Below are positions 10,463-20,725 of a stretch of DNA of 64,000 nt, piece by piece (position 1 is the stretch's first letter; every line of letters starts with the position of its first letter). The notes beneath the pieces were generated by a model. The model was not told the origin of the DNA, searched no databases, and was given only the letters and a program-made list of their open reading frames with translations. The DNA is from Pelomonas candidula (GTDB taxonomy: Bacteria; Pseudomonadota; Gammaproteobacteria; Burkholderiales; Burkholderiaceae_C): NCBI RefSeq assembly GCF_043555985.1, contig NZ_JBIGIC010000005.1, positions 62,001 to 126,000 on the forward strand. The letters run 5' to 3'. Made by a program: the position numbers and the translations under genes.

Positions 10463-11383
10463 TCAACGACCGCCTGGGCGCAGCAGGTCGACCTGGAACG
10501 GCCGGTCGTTCATCTCGACCCGGGCGGGACCGGGTGTCTGCAGCGTGATGAGGCGGCGCTGCGGCAGCCTCAACCGGGCCAGCGACGGCTGCAGGTAGCG
10601 GCGCAGCAGTGCCTGCAGCGAGCCGTCGGCAAACGCCAGCTTCAGGCCGCGCTCGACGCGGGCGATGGCCTCGCGGTTGTCCGGGTGGGTGTAGAGGTAT
10701 TGCGGCAGGTCGTAGGACAGCAGCAGGCTGTCGTCGACGGCCAGGCCCTTCATGCCCGCGTGCGCACTGATCTCCTGTCCGATCTCCAGCACGCTGCGGC
10801 AGAACAGGTCGGCGCGACCCACGGCCACCAGCTCGAACAGCGCCTCGTAGGTCCCTACCTCGGCGACGGTGAAGCCGTTGGCGCGCATGACGGCCACATC
10901 GGCCCAGTCGCGTCCCTGCACGTGGCGCAGCCGCGCGACGTCGGCCAGGCTGCCGGCCGCGCGCACGGCCGCCTGCCTCGGCGCGTGCACGAAGCAGACT
11001 CGGTAGCGGTTGACGCCCAGATGGATGGGAAACAGCACCGGCACCAGCCCCGCGTCACGGCCCGTCTCGGGGCTGGTGACGAGCAGGAAATTGGGCACAG
11101 TGCGCTGCGCCGCCTCCAGCAGCGCGCGGCGCTTGTTCATCGCGGTGGACACCTGCAGCCGGTAGGGCCCGTCGGAGGGGCGGGTCTTGTCCAGCGCCAG
11201 CTGCACCGCGTCGTGGACGTAGGCGTTGCGCATGTCCGCATCGCTGTCGGGCGAACGCAGCGTGACGACCAGCTCCGCAGCGCGCGCAGGCACGGCCGCG
11301 AGCAACGCGGGCAGGCCCGTCAGCAGGCGGCGTCTGTTCAGCGTAGGTGAGGCAGACACCGGCGCAATGTAGCCCTGCCCCAC
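10463..11383 (-). CDS. Exported solute-binding-type protein
   Basis: About 306 residues with an N-terminal export signal containing N-R-R-R-L-L followed by a hydrophobic run ending A-A-V-P-A-R-A, which could be Sec or Tat. The mature part looks like a type 2 periplasmic binding protein: 'N-F-L-L-V-T-S-P-E-T', 'N-R-Y-R-V-C-F-V', 'G-R-A-D-L-F-C-R-S', and a C-terminal 'A-D-G-S-L-Q-A-L-L-R-R-Y'. The start is uncertain: GTG at 11383, or GTG at 11359 giving a shorter signal. No transporter partner is present. With the gene at 10120 it mirrors the module 8831-10014, although the two binding proteins are quite diverged. Confidence 0.78.
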   Translation of the reverse strand: MGQGYIAPVSASPTLNRRRLLTGLPALLAAVPARAAELVVTLRSPDSDADMRNAYVHDAVQLALDKTRPSDGPYRLQVSTAMNKRRALLEAAQRTVPNFLLVTSPETGRDAGLVPVLFPIHLGVNRYRVCFVHAPRQAAVRAAGSLADVARLRHVQGRDWADVAVMRANGFTVAEVGTYEALFELVAVGRADLFCRSVLEIGQEISAHAGMKGLAVDDSLLLSYDLPQYLYTHPDNREAIARVERGLKLAFADGSLQALLRRYLQPSLARLRLPQRRLITLQTPGPARVEMNDRPFQVDLLRPGGR

Positions 11384-11400
11384 GCGCCGGGGAAGCGCGC

Positions 11401-12801
<1,401 letters not shown>

Positions 12802-12935
12802 GCGGTGATTGTCGAGGGTGTGACTTCCTTCTCGCTTCCGACCGCCTGTCGGCCGAGGTTTGCATTTGGTCACGGGTTCGCCGAACCTCGATCCTTAGCA
12901 TCCTGGCTGGGCTCCAAAGCAGTCGCCCTAACTCA

Positions 12936-13442
12936 ATGCCTACCGACACCCGATCGTTCCCGAAGACCCAGCCCATCGACCCGCCCACATCGGCGCGGCC
13001 GCGGGTGCTGGAAGGCGGGTCCACCCGGCTCGGGTCGGTACGAAAGACGGAGGCCGTCGAGGCCGCCACGGCGCGACGCCAGGCCACCGGCCCGCGCGCC
13101 CAGGGCGCCGCCACCAAGCCCGGCGCCCTGCCCCGCTGGGCCAAGGGCGTCGTCATCGGCGGTGTGCTGCTGGCGGTGGCCATGCCGGCGGCGGTGCTGT
13201 TGTCTCGTTCCATGCTCGTGCAGGAGGCCTTGGCCGCCGAGAGCGGCTCCAAGGCCGCGATGGTGTGCACCGCCGGCGAAGGCCGTGCGATCGACGACTC
13301 CAGCCTCACGGGCTGGCTGTTCGGCGGTTCCTACTTCCGCTGCGGCGACTGGGAGACCCGCGAGGCCCGTGTGCAGCGCGAGCGCACCCAGTACGAGGCC
13401 AACTACCTGGCCCGCGAGAAGGCCCGCCAGCAGGCTCAATAG
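12936..13442 (+). CDS. Hypothetical single-pass membrane protein
   Basis: A 168-residue protein: a Pro/Arg/Ala-rich N-terminal cytoplasmic part (about 1-67), one transmembrane helix 'G-V-V-I-G-G-V-L-L-A-V-A-M-P-A-A-V-L-L' near 70-90, and an external part with two cysteines (V-C-T-A-G-E-G, F-R-C-G-D-W) that could form a disulfide, ending in a charged helix rich in R, E, Q. I do not recognise a family. It is divergent from dbpA, and its 3' end overlaps the convergent S41 peptidase gene by 7 bp. The start is the ATG giving a normal topology; no strong ribosome-binding site is seen. Confidence 0.7.
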   Translation: MPTDTRSFPKTQPIDPPTSARPRVLEGGSTRLGSVRKTEAVEAATARRQATGPRAQGAATKPGALPRWAKGVVIGGVLLAVAMPAAVLLSRSMLVQEALAAESGSKAAMVCTAGEGRAIDDSSLTGWLFGGSYFRCGDWETREARVQRERTQYEANYLAREKARQQAQ

Positions 13443-14860
13443 CCCAGCAGCCTCCGGGCCGCCACCATCTCGGTGTCGACACCGGCCACGGCGTCGGCCC
13501 ACCGCGGCACGACAAGCACGTCGGGCTGCACACCGGCATCCGGCGGATTCCCCGGCGGCAGGTGCGCCAACAACGGGATGTCCACCGCCACGCCCGACGC
13601 CGGCAGCGTGATCCAGGCCAGCTGCCCGCCGTTGAGCCCGCGCTGGTTGCCGCCCGTGGGCTGGCCGATCAACGTGGCCGCACGCGCAGCCTGCAGGTCG
13701 CGGGCGGTCAGGTAGCCCGCCGAGCTGTTCTGTGGCCCCACCAGCGCCACCACCCGCCCGGCGAAATGCGGGGCTGCTGGCTCGACACGCTGGGACGGGC
13801 TGTCCGGCAGCTGCCAGCGGCCGTTCGGCCCTCGCGTGACTCGGCCGGTACGGTCGAAGAAGGAGAAATCCCAGGTGTCGAGGTAGCGCGCCAGCGCGTA
13901 GGGCACACGCTCGTAGGCCGACTCGCGCCGGCCGCCCGGTGTCTCATAGGGCTCGGTGATCAGGTGCGCGAGCAGCGCCCGGCCCAGTGCATCGTCGCCA
14001 CCCTCGTTGCGGCGCAGGTCGATGATGAGGCGCCGGATGCCGCGTGCCGCCAGCTCGGCGAACGCCCGGTCCAGGAAGGCCCGGCCGTCGAAGCCGTCCC
14101 GCCAGAAGCTGAAGGTGGGCAGCGTCAGCACCGCCACCTCGCCGTCGACGTGCAGCTGCCAGGCAGCATCGGGCGGCAGCCAGCCCGCCGCCAGCGCCCG
14201 CTCGCGCGCTTCGGCGCTCAACACGGGCACGACGACCTCGCGACCACCGGCCAGCCGCAGCCGCCAGCCGGCCTCGGAGGGCGGGAACAACAACGGGAAC
14301 AGCCGCTGCATCGCGCCGCCGTTCTCGTCGTCGTCCAGTTGGGCCAGGCGCTTGCCGTCGGTGCTGCCGTCGGCGCGCAGGTAGGGCAGCAAGGCCTGGG
14401 CGATCCGGGCCGGCGACTGGCCCTCGATGGCCAGCAGCTCGCTGCCGGCCGGCACAGTGGGCGCGGCGCTGGCCCGCACGAGCAGCCGCCCCTCGACGAA
14501 GCGCAGCACCAGCGGCAGGGTCTGCCGGCCCGTCAGGGCCTGCACCGCGGGCGTCTGGTTGGCCGGGTTGGTCCAGGTGTGGCCGCAGCGCACGGTAGCT
14601 GCCAGCCGCGTGGCCAGCAGGTAGAGCTGGGCACGGCTGGCGCCGCCCGCCACCTCGGCGCGGGCGGTGTCGAAGGCCGCGTCGAGCTGCGCGGGCGTGG
14701 TGTAGCGGTACAGCCCCGGGTGCAGCGCCACCAGCGCCCGCTGCAGCAGGCGCAGGTCGCGCTGGGCCGCCTCGGCGCTCAGCTCGGGCGGCGGTGCGGC
14801 ACCGGCCGCGGCAAAGGTGACGGACAGGGCGAGACCGAAGGCGATAAGCAGGTTTTTCAT
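13436..14860 (-). CDS. Exported S41 (tail-specific) family peptidase
   Basis: A 474-residue protein with a clear Sec signal peptide (M-K-N-L-L-I-A-F-G-L... cleaving near A-A-A-G-A). An N-terminal helical region is followed by a PDZ-like segment ('A-G-S-E-L-L-A-I-E-G-Q-S') and a C-terminal S41 domain. The catalytic serine is expected in 'G-P-Q-N-S-S-A-G-Y'; upstream 'I-I-D-L-R-R-N-E-G-G' is the conserved strand of this clan. It is a periplasmic or surface protease of the CtpA/tricorn-core type, substrate unknown. It follows the membrane AraC-type regulator gene on the same strand by 73 bp. Confidence 0.88.
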   Translation of the reverse strand: MKNLLIAFGLALSVTFAAAGAAPPPELSAEAAQRDLRLLQRALVALHPGLYRYTTPAQLDAAFDTARAEVAGGASRAQLYLLATRLAATVRCGHTWTNPANQTPAVQALTGRQTLPLVLRFVEGRLLVRASAAPTVPAGSELLAIEGQSPARIAQALLPYLRADGSTDGKRLAQLDDDENGGAMQRLFPLLFPPSEAGWRLRLAGGREVVVPVLSAEARERALAAGWLPPDAAWQLHVDGEVAVLTLPTFSFWRDGFDGRAFLDRAFAELAARGIRRLIIDLRRNEGGDDALGRALLAHLITEPYETPGGRRESAYERVPYALARYLDTWDFSFFDRTGRVTRGPNGRWQLPDSPSQRVEPAAPHFAGRVVALVGPQNSSAGYLTARDLQAARAATLIGQPTGGNQRGLNGGQLAWITLPASGVAVDIPLLAHLPPGNPPDAGVQPDVLVVPRWADAVAGVDTEMVAARRLLGY

Positions 14861-14933
14861 GCCCCGCAGCGTGACCGCAGGATGCTGGCCGCGCGACCCA
14901 GATTCCGGCAAACGCTTGCTGCAGAACGGATTT

Positions 14934-16031
14934 TCAGGATCTGGCACGCCGCCAGGCAGACGGCGTCTGCCCGGTCTGGGCCTTGAAGACGCGGTTGAAG
15001 CTGGTCTTGGAGCTGAAGCCCGCCAGCAGCGCGAGGTCGAGCAGGTCTTCGGCGCTGCCGGCTTCCAGGCGCTGCTGCACCCAGGCCACGCGCAGGCCGC
15101 CGATGACCTCGGCGAAGCCCTGGCCCAGCCCCTCGTTGAAGGCGCGTGACAGGTAGCTGCTGTTGGTGCCCAGGCGCCGCGCCAGGCCGTCCAGGGCCAG
15201 CTCGGGGTCGCGGAACCAGCCCTCGGCCTCGGTGCGCGCACGCCACGCGGCGCCCTGCGCGGCCCAGTCCGGCGCCGGCCGGGGCGCGGGCGGCTCCACA
15301 GGGCGGGCCGCCGGCTGCAGCGGATGGCGCTGCCCCGCGTGGCGCCAGGCCTCCAACCCGAGCGCGAAGACGAGGACGGTCAGCGCCAGGTAGAGGCCGA
15401 AGCGATCGAAGTAGTCCAGCCGCCAGATCGCCGTCGCCGCCTCGTAGGGCAGGCTCACGGCCAGCAGCAGGCCCAGCGCGACCAGCGTGCCGGCCAGCCC
15501 GCCGTAGCGGTGCTCCGCGGCGTTGCTGACGTGCTGGGCCAGCCAGGCCTGGAACTCGCAGTGCCGCCGCCAGGCCAGGGCCAGGTAGACGCCCAGCGAG
15601 ATCAGCCCGGCCCAGGTCAGCACGGGGTCGACGAAGCGGGCATGCACCGTCTCGTCCCAATGGTTCTTCCACGCCAGCGGTTGCAGGAAGCAGGCCGTGT
15701 CGTACAGCGCCACCGCCGCAGCCGGCAGCAGGTGCCAGGCCCAGCGGGGCGGCAGCGCGGTGCGCGTGCGCTGCTGCACATGCAGCCACAGCAGCGGGCC
15801 GATGGCCAGCGCGTGGTCGAAGGGCGCGAAGCTCAGCCAGGGGTAGGCGTCGTAGAAGCCGGCGTAGCCGATCACGTAGGGCACCATCCGCAGCGCGATG
15901 ACGGCCAGCAGCGCCGCCACCCAGCGGTTGGCGCGGCGCTGGGCCGGGTCGGCCAGCAGCGCCGCGGCCACGGCCAGCGCGAACAGCGCGCCCAGGCCCA
16001 GCGTGGTGCTCCAGGGGCCGAAGCGCACCAT
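14934..16031 (-). CDS. AraC-family regulator with membrane sensor domain
   Basis: A 365-residue protein with about seven transmembrane helices in the first 230 residues, a Pro-rich linker (about 240-255) and a C-terminal AraC-type double helix-turn-helix (about 265-362): 'L-D-G-L-A-R-R-L-G-T-N-S-S-Y-L-S-R-A-F-N' and 'L-A-L-L-A-G-F-S-S-K-T-S-F-N-R-V-F-K'. This is a membrane-tethered one-component regulator. It is preceded by the SUI1-type gene with a 4-bp gap and followed by the S41 peptidase, so it may control exported peptidases encoded around it (inference). Confidence 0.92.
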   Translation of the reverse strand: MVRFGPWSTTLGLGALFALAVAAALLADPAQRRANRWVAALLAVIALRMVPYVIGYAGFYDAYPWLSFAPFDHALAIGPLLWLHVQQRTRTALPPRWAWHLLPAAAVALYDTACFLQPLAWKNHWDETVHARFVDPVLTWAGLISLGVYLALAWRRHCEFQAWLAQHVSNAAEHRYGGLAGTLVALGLLLAVSLPYEAATAIWRLDYFDRFGLYLALTVLVFALGLEAWRHAGQRHPLQPAARPVEPPAPRPAPDWAAQGAAWRARTEAEGWFRDPELALDGLARRLGTNSSYLSRAFNEGLGQGFAEVIGGLRVAWVQQRLEAGSAEDLLDLALLAGFSSKTSFNRVFKAQTGQTPSAWRRARS

Positions 16032-16035
16032 GCGC

Positions 16036-16380
16036 TCAGCCGCCAGCGCGCTTCACCGTCCAGCCCTCGGGCCGCGCCTGCAGCCAGGCCATCACCTTCT
16101 CGAGGTGGTCGCCCTGGATCTCGATCACACCGTCCTTGGCCGTGCCACCCGTGCCGCACAGCGCCTTGAGCTGCTTGGCCAGCGCCGTCAGCGCAGCATC
16201 GTCCAGCGGCAGGCCGTGGATGGCCGTCACGCCCTTGCCCTTGCGGCCCGCCGTCTCGCGGCGCACCCGCACGATGCCGTCGCCGGCCGGCCGCGCCTTG
16301 GCCTTGCAGGCGCACTGCGCGGCGGGTTGGCCGCAGCCGGGGCAGGCGCGGCCAAAGTCGGTGGAGTAGACGAGGCTCAT
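16036..16380 (-). CDS. yciH: SUI1/YciH-family translation factor
   Basis: A 114-residue homologue of eukaryotic eIF1/SUI1 (bacterial YciH). The C-terminal SUI1 fold is recognisable from 'V-R-V-R-R-E-T-A-G-R-K-G-K-G-V-T', 'L-A-K-Q-L-K-A-L-C-G-T-G-G-T' and 'I-E-I-Q-G-D-H'. The N-terminus carries C-P-G-C-x5-C-A-C, a short Cys-rich element common in bacterial members. It probably influences start-site selection or initiation on ribosomes, as described for E. coli YciH. Its start overlaps the end of the S9 peptidase gene by 4 bp, so it is translationally coupled to it. Confidence 0.93.
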   Translation of the reverse strand: MSLVYSTDFGRACPGCGQPAAQCACKAKARPAGDGIVRVRRETAGRKGKGVTAIHGLPLDDAALTALAKQLKALCGTGGTAKDGVIEIQGDHLEKVMAWLQARPEGWTVKRAGG

Positions 16381-18590
16381 GGCGCGGGCTTCAGGTGGCG
16401 CTCGAAGAATGCGTCCATCGTGCGGTACAGGTGCAGCCGCGCGGCACGGCCGGCAATGCCGTGGGCCTTGCCAGGGTAGATCTGCAGGTCGAAGGTCTTG
16501 CCGGCCGTCTGCAGCGCTTCGACGAGGCGCAGCGTGTGCTCGAACAGCACGTTGTCGTCGGCGGTGCCGTGAACGAGCAACAGCGGCTTGCTCAACAGCC
16601 CGGCGCGCGACGGCAGGTTGGCGCTCGCGTAGGTCGCGGCCTTGCCGCCGTCCGGCATGCCGAGATAACGCTCCGTGTAGGCGGTGTCGTAGAGCGTCCA
16701 GTCCGTCACCGGCGCCACGGCGACCGAGGCCGCGAACGGCGTGTCCGCGTCCAGCACGGCGCGTGCGCCGAGGAAGCCGCCGTAGCTCCAGCCGAAGAAG
16801 CCGATGCGCGCCGGGTCCACCACCGGCACGCGGGCCGGCAGCTGGCGCACAGCGGCGAACAGGTCGGCCACCTCGGTCTTGCCGAAGGCTCGGCTGTGAG
16901 CGCGCGTGAACTCACGGTCGCGGTGGGCCATGCCGCGCGTGTCCACGGTCAGCACGCCGTAGCCGCGCTGCTGCCAGTAGGCGATCAGCGGCAGATCGCG
17001 CCCCCAGCCCCAGTTGACGGTCGCGGCGCCCGGGCCGCCGTAGGCCATGACGATGACGGGCTTCTTGCCAGCGCGGCCGTCCAGCGCCGGGAAGAAGAAC
17101 GCGTTCAGCGGCGTGCGGCCATCAGCGGCGGTGATGTCCAGCACCTGCGGCGCCGTCGTGATCTGGCGCAGCAGCGGGTCGGGCGCGTCGCCGGCCAGCG
17201 CGATGGCCGTGCCGTCGTTCACGCCGCGCAGCTCCAGCTGCGGCGGCTCGCCCCAGGCCGAGCGCGTGACGAGCAGCCGGCCGCAGCCGGCATCCGCTTT
17301 GGCGTCGCGCCACTGGCGGGCCGCCGCACCAGCCAGCGGCCGGGCCTTGCCGCCGGCCAGTGGCATGACGAACAGCTCCTGGGCCTTGCCCAGGTCGGCA
17401 AAGGCCGCGAAGACCAGCTGCTGCGCATTGGCGCAGACGACATGGGCCACCGGCTCGGCTGCCTGCGTCAGCGGCGTGCGACGGCCGCTGGCGCGGTCGA
17501 TCAGCAGCAGCTGGCGCCGGCCCGTGGCCTCGCTGGACCACAGCAGGCCGCGTGGCGTCTCGACGAGGTCGTCGTGCACCTCGACCCAGGCCGGGTCGGT
17601 CTCGACGGTGATGTCGTGCGGCGCAGCGCCCGCCTTGAACTCGGTCAGCGTCAGCCGCGTCTGGTCGCGCGTGAACGACTGCAACCAGGGCGTGCCGTCT
17701 GCAAACCAGCCGGCACGGGCGATGTATTCGGCGTCCTTCGGCAGCGGCAGCTCGCGGCGCTGGCCGGTCACCGCATCGACGACGAAGGCCGTCACCTTGG
17801 CATTGGCCGCGCCGGCGGCCGGGTAGCGCTGCTGCGTCATGTCCGTGCGGTCGGCAAAGATCTGCGCACGCGTCTTCACGGCCACGCCGGACTCGTCCAC
17901 CCGCAAGGCCAGCAGCGACTTGCCGTCCTTGCTCCACCAGTAGCCACGCTGGCGCGACAGCTCCTCGGCGGCGATGAATTCGGCCAGGCCCGAGCTGACG
18001 GTATCGCTGCCGTCGGTCGTCAGCTGGCGCGGCTGGGCGCCGGCGGTCAGCGCCAGCGTGAAGAGGTTGCCGCCCTGCACGTAGGCCAGGCTCTTGCCAT
18101 CAGGTGTGCAGCGCGGGTCGAGCTTGGGCGCGCCGGGCGCCAGCGCGAGCTTCTGTGCCTGCGGGCCGGCGGCCGTCAGGCGCACGAGGTAGAGGTCGCC
18201 CGACAGCGGGAACAGCAGCGCGCTGTCGTCGCTGCCACACCACTGATAGCCCGTGATGCCGCGCTGCGAAATGCGCTGGCGCTCCAGCGCCATCTTCTCG
18301 GCCTCGCTGAGCTTCTGCTCGGCCCCACCCAGCAGGTCGGCCGCGGCGACCAGCTTGCGCGGCTCGCCGCCGGCGGCGGGCTGGGCCCACAGCTCCAGCA
18401 CCTCGCTGTCGGCCTGCGAGGGCCGCAGGAAGCTGACCCACTGCCCGCCGGGCGAGACTTCCGCCTGTCGCGGCAGGCGGCCGGCCAGCGGCGGGTCGGC
18501 GGTGATGCGTTCGAGGGTGAGAGCGGGTGTCTGGGCCAGGGCAGCGCTTGTGGCGCAGGCACCGACCACCAGGGTCAGAAGGGTTTTCAT
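16377..18590 (-). CDS. Exported S9 family dipeptidyl-peptidase-type serine peptidase
   Basis: A 737-residue protein with a Sec signal peptide (cleaving after 'T-S-A-A-L-A'), a beta-propeller N-terminal DPP-IV domain (to about residue 480) and a C-terminal alpha/beta hydrolase. The catalytic triad can be placed at Ser602 in 'G-W-S-Y-G-G', Asp678 in 'H-G-T-A-D-D-N' and His710 in 'G-K-A-H-G-I'. The paired acidic residues expected for amino-terminal recognition may lie in 'I-A-A-E-E-L-S-R-Q-R-G-Y'. Length is that of bacterial DPP-IV. It probably trims X-Pro dipeptides in the periplasm. First gene of the run continuing to 13436. Confidence 0.94.
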   Translation of the reverse strand: MKTLLTLVVGACATSAALAQTPALTLERITADPPLAGRLPRQAEVSPGGQWVSFLRPSQADSEVLELWAQPAAGGEPRKLVAAADLLGGAEQKLSEAEKMALERQRISQRGITGYQWCGSDDSALLFPLSGDLYLVRLTAAGPQAQKLALAPGAPKLDPRCTPDGKSLAYVQGGNLFTLALTAGAQPRQLTTDGSDTVSSGLAEFIAAEELSRQRGYWWSKDGKSLLALRVDESGVAVKTRAQIFADRTDMTQQRYPAAGAANAKVTAFVVDAVTGQRRELPLPKDAEYIARAGWFADGTPWLQSFTRDQTRLTLTEFKAGAAPHDITVETDPAWVEVHDDLVETPRGLLWSSEATGRRQLLLIDRASGRRTPLTQAAEPVAHVVCANAQQLVFAAFADLGKAQELFVMPLAGGKARPLAGAAARQWRDAKADAGCGRLLVTRSAWGEPPQLELRGVNDGTAIALAGDAPDPLLRQITTAPQVLDITAADGRTPLNAFFFPALDGRAGKKPVIVMAYGGPGAATVNWGWGRDLPLIAYWQQRGYGVLTVDTRGMAHRDREFTRAHSRAFGKTEVADLFAAVRQLPARVPVVDPARIGFFGWSYGGFLGARAVLDADTPFAASVAVAPVTDWTLYDTAYTERYLGMPDGGKAATYASANLPSRAGLLSKPLLLVHGTADDNVLFEHTLRLVEALQTAGKTFDLQIYPGKAHGIAGRAARLHLYRTMDAFFERHLKPAP

Positions 18591-18599
18591 GCGCGGATG

Positions 18600-18611
18600 C
18601 TAGGGCCTGTT
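18600..18611. repeat. Solo 12-bp match to the end of the 36804 element
   Basis: CTAGGGCCTGTT here is identical to the outermost 12 bases of the 25-bp terminal repeats of the element at 36804-37074. No second end is nearby. It may be a relic or a frequent short motif of this genome. Confidence 0.35.
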
Positions 18612-18635
18612 TGACCCGGCAGCCGCCGCGCGCGT

Positions 18636-20162
18636 TCAGGCACTCCAGCGCATCAGGCCCACGGGCCGTCGGCCGTACAGGCGCAGCAGGCCCTGGCCGA
18701 TGCGCTCCAGCTTCTCGGTGTCGCTCAGGCCGCGGTCGGCGGCCGGCGGCACCCAGAGGCCGGCCCGATGGGCGGCATGGGCCGCGAGGGCCTCCTCGAC
18801 AGTGGCGGGGATCTTGTGGTGGTTCTCGTACCAAAGCTGGCCCAGCGAGCTGACGGTACTGACGACCGCCTGCAGTTCCAGCTCCTCCCGGCTCAGGCCG
18901 ACGCTGACCTGCTCGGGGCCAAGGTTGGGCTGGGCTGGGTCCTGGATCAGGAAGGCGCGGTAGTCCAGGGCGTGTCCCTCGCGGTCGCTGAGCGGCTTGC
19001 CGGCCACGCCGAGGGCATGCCGTACGGTTGCGAGGATGGAGGTGTGGTCGTAGTCCGGCCCGGCACCGGGGCCGAAGCCGGGCGTGCCCACGGTGCCCGG
19101 GGCGATGCGTGGGGAGATCAGCAGCGTGGGCACGCGCACGCCGTAGCGGTCGAAGGCGAAAGACGGCACGCGGCCGTCCCAGCAGTCGGGCGTGCAGGCG
19201 GGCGGCATCACCGGGTCGAAGCAGCCACCGTGCTCGTCGTAGGTGACGATGAGCAGCGTCTTCTGGAACAGCGCCGGGTCGGCCCGCAGCGTGTTGTAGA
19301 CCTCGGCCAGCAAGTACTCGCCCAGGTTGATGTCATGGGGCGGGTGGTTGTCCGTCGGGAACAGCTGGTAGGCCGGCTCGATCCAGCTGTAGCTGGGCAG
19401 CTGGCCCGCCGCCACGTCGGCCTTGAAGCGGTCGAAGAAATGGAAATGCTCCGGGTGCAGCCAGGTGTCGGCCATCAGCGCGGTCAGCGGGAAGTCGTTG
19501 AAGTAAACCTTCCAGCTCAGGCCCGGCGTCTCGCCGATCTGGTTGAAGATGGTCGGCGCGAAGTACGGCGCGTTGCTGACGGACTGGTTGTAGTCGCCCT
19601 CCGGGTAGCTGTCGTTGTTGACGTAGCCCATCGCCGTGCCGAGCTGGGCGAAGCAGCGGTTGGGCATCGTCTGGCAGGGGGCCGACGCGAAATGCCGGTC
19701 CACCACCGCGAAGGCCTGGGCCAGCGCCGTCGTCACCGGCATCTGCTCGGCCGAGTAGCCGTTCATGATGAGGGGCGTCAGCACGGTGGGGTAGTCGTAG
19801 TCCTGCAGCGTGCGGTGGTAGTTCTGCACGAAGCCGCCCATGGCCCCAAGCGGGCCGGGCTCCGTCGGGCTGGGTGCGTTCACCGGTGGCGGCTCCAGCA
19901 GGCCGAAGATCTGCTGGTTCATGGACTGCCACCACTCGCCGGGGTCGGGCGTCGGGATGGAGGACACCAGCACATTGCGCCCCGGCAGGTTGAAGCCCGG
20001 CACCGGGATCGGCACAAGGTGTTCCCAGCTGGGGAAGTAGCCGTTGACGCGCTTCGCGTGCGGCTCGAAGGTGCGGCCGAGGACGTTGTCGAAGGAACGG
20101 TTCTCCAGCATCAGCACGACGATGTGCTCGATGCCGTCGAAGCTGGGCGCGGTGGTGCTCAT
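18636..20162 (-). CDS. Phosphoesterase family protein (phospholipase C / acid phosphatase-like)
   Basis: A 508-residue member of the phosphoesterase family (PF04185) that includes phospholipase C and AcpA. The N-terminal metal/nucleophile region 'V-V-L-M-L-E-N-R-S-F-D-N-V-L-G' is at about residues 15-30, and 'V-T-Y-D-E-H-G-G-C-F-D' plus 'D-H-T-S-I-L-A-T' supply the other metal ligands. No signal peptide is visible (M-S-T-T-A-P-S-F-D-G-I-E-H), so either it is cytoplasmic or it is exported by another route. It is likely to hydrolyse phosphomonoesters or phospholipids. The gene stands alone between divergently oriented units. Confidence 0.9.
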   Translation of the reverse strand: MSTTAPSFDGIEHIVVLMLENRSFDNVLGRTFEPHAKRVNGYFPSWEHLVPIPVPGFNLPGRNVLVSSIPTPDPGEWWQSMNQQIFGLLEPPPVNAPSPTEPGPLGAMGGFVQNYHRTLQDYDYPTVLTPLIMNGYSAEQMPVTTALAQAFAVVDRHFASAPCQTMPNRCFAQLGTAMGYVNNDSYPEGDYNQSVSNAPYFAPTIFNQIGETPGLSWKVYFNDFPLTALMADTWLHPEHFHFFDRFKADVAAGQLPSYSWIEPAYQLFPTDNHPPHDINLGEYLLAEVYNTLRADPALFQKTLLIVTYDEHGGCFDPVMPPACTPDCWDGRVPSFAFDRYGVRVPTLLISPRIAPGTVGTPGFGPGAGPDYDHTSILATVRHALGVAGKPLSDREGHALDYRAFLIQDPAQPNLGPEQVSVGLSREELELQAVVSTVSSLGQLWYENHHKIPATVEEALAAHAAHRAGLWVPPAADRGLSDTEKLERIGQGLLRLYGRRPVGLMRWSA

Positions 20163-20244
20163 GTCGGTTCTCCCTGTGGCGTTTCGCCGGGTTCGACTCT
20201 GACATCCACCTGCCCCGCGTCAAGCGGTTAGCACCGGGCCCGTC

Positions 20245-20652
20245 CTACCGCGGTAGGGGCGCGTTCGCGAGCGCGAATCCCTCGTCCAGCCAGCCGGTGA
20301 TGCCGCCGGCCATGATCTTCACCGGCCGCCCCAGCTTGGCGAGCCGCAGCGCGCCGCGGGCGGCACCGTTGCAATGCGGGCCGGCGCAGTAGGTGACGAA
20401 CAGCGTGTCCATCGGCCACGCGGCGAGCTTGCTCTCGACCAGCTTGCCGTGCGGAAAGTGGATGGCGCCGGGCACGTGGCCGCGGGCGTAGAGCTCGGCC
20501 GAGCGCACGTCCAGCAGCACGAAGTCGGTCGCGCCGTGGCTGAGGCTGTCGTGGACGTCCCAGCAGTCGGTCTCGAACTGGAACTCGGCGGCGAAGTGGG
20601 CTTCAGCCTCGGCGGACGGGGCGGCGGGGATGGTGGCGACGGCTGACGGCAT
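20245..20652 (-). CDS. Rhodanese-like sulfurtransferase
   Basis: A single-domain rhodanese-like protein of 135 residues. The active-site loop is 'Y-C-A-G-P-H-C-N-G-A-A', with the nucleophile expected at Cys89, and the domain also shows 'L-L-D-V-R-S-A-E-L-Y-A-R-G-H-V-P-G-A-I-H' and 'M-A-G-G-I-T-G-W-L-D-E-G'. The start M-P-S-A-V-A-T-I is preceded by GGGAAC; a longer frame to 20724 would run into the divergent gene's start region. It is divergent from an FtrA-type regulator, a pairing seen in many proteobacteria, and is probably under its control. Confidence 0.9.
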   Translation of the reverse strand: MPSAVATIPAAPSAEAEAHFAAEFQFETDCWDVHDSLSHGATDFVLLDVRSAELYARGHVPGAIHFPHGKLVESKLAAWPMDTLFVTYCAGPHCNGAARGALRLAKLGRPVKIMAGGITGWLDEGFALANAPLPR

Positions 20653-20713
20653 GACGGGTTCCCGTTGGTGGTTTGAAGATGAGCCATCGTCGGCGCACCC
20701 GCCCTCCGCCACA

Positions 20714-20725
20714 ATTGGCGCCAAT
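20714..20725. promoter_or_regulatory. 12-bp perfect palindrome on the ftrA start codon
   Basis: ATTGGCGCCAAT is a perfect palindrome whose last two bases are the A and T of the ATG at 20724. A CACAAT -10-like hexamer lies at 20710-20715. Its position between divergent rhodanese and regulator genes suggests an operator for the regulator; a chance palindrome is possible. Confidence 0.45.
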
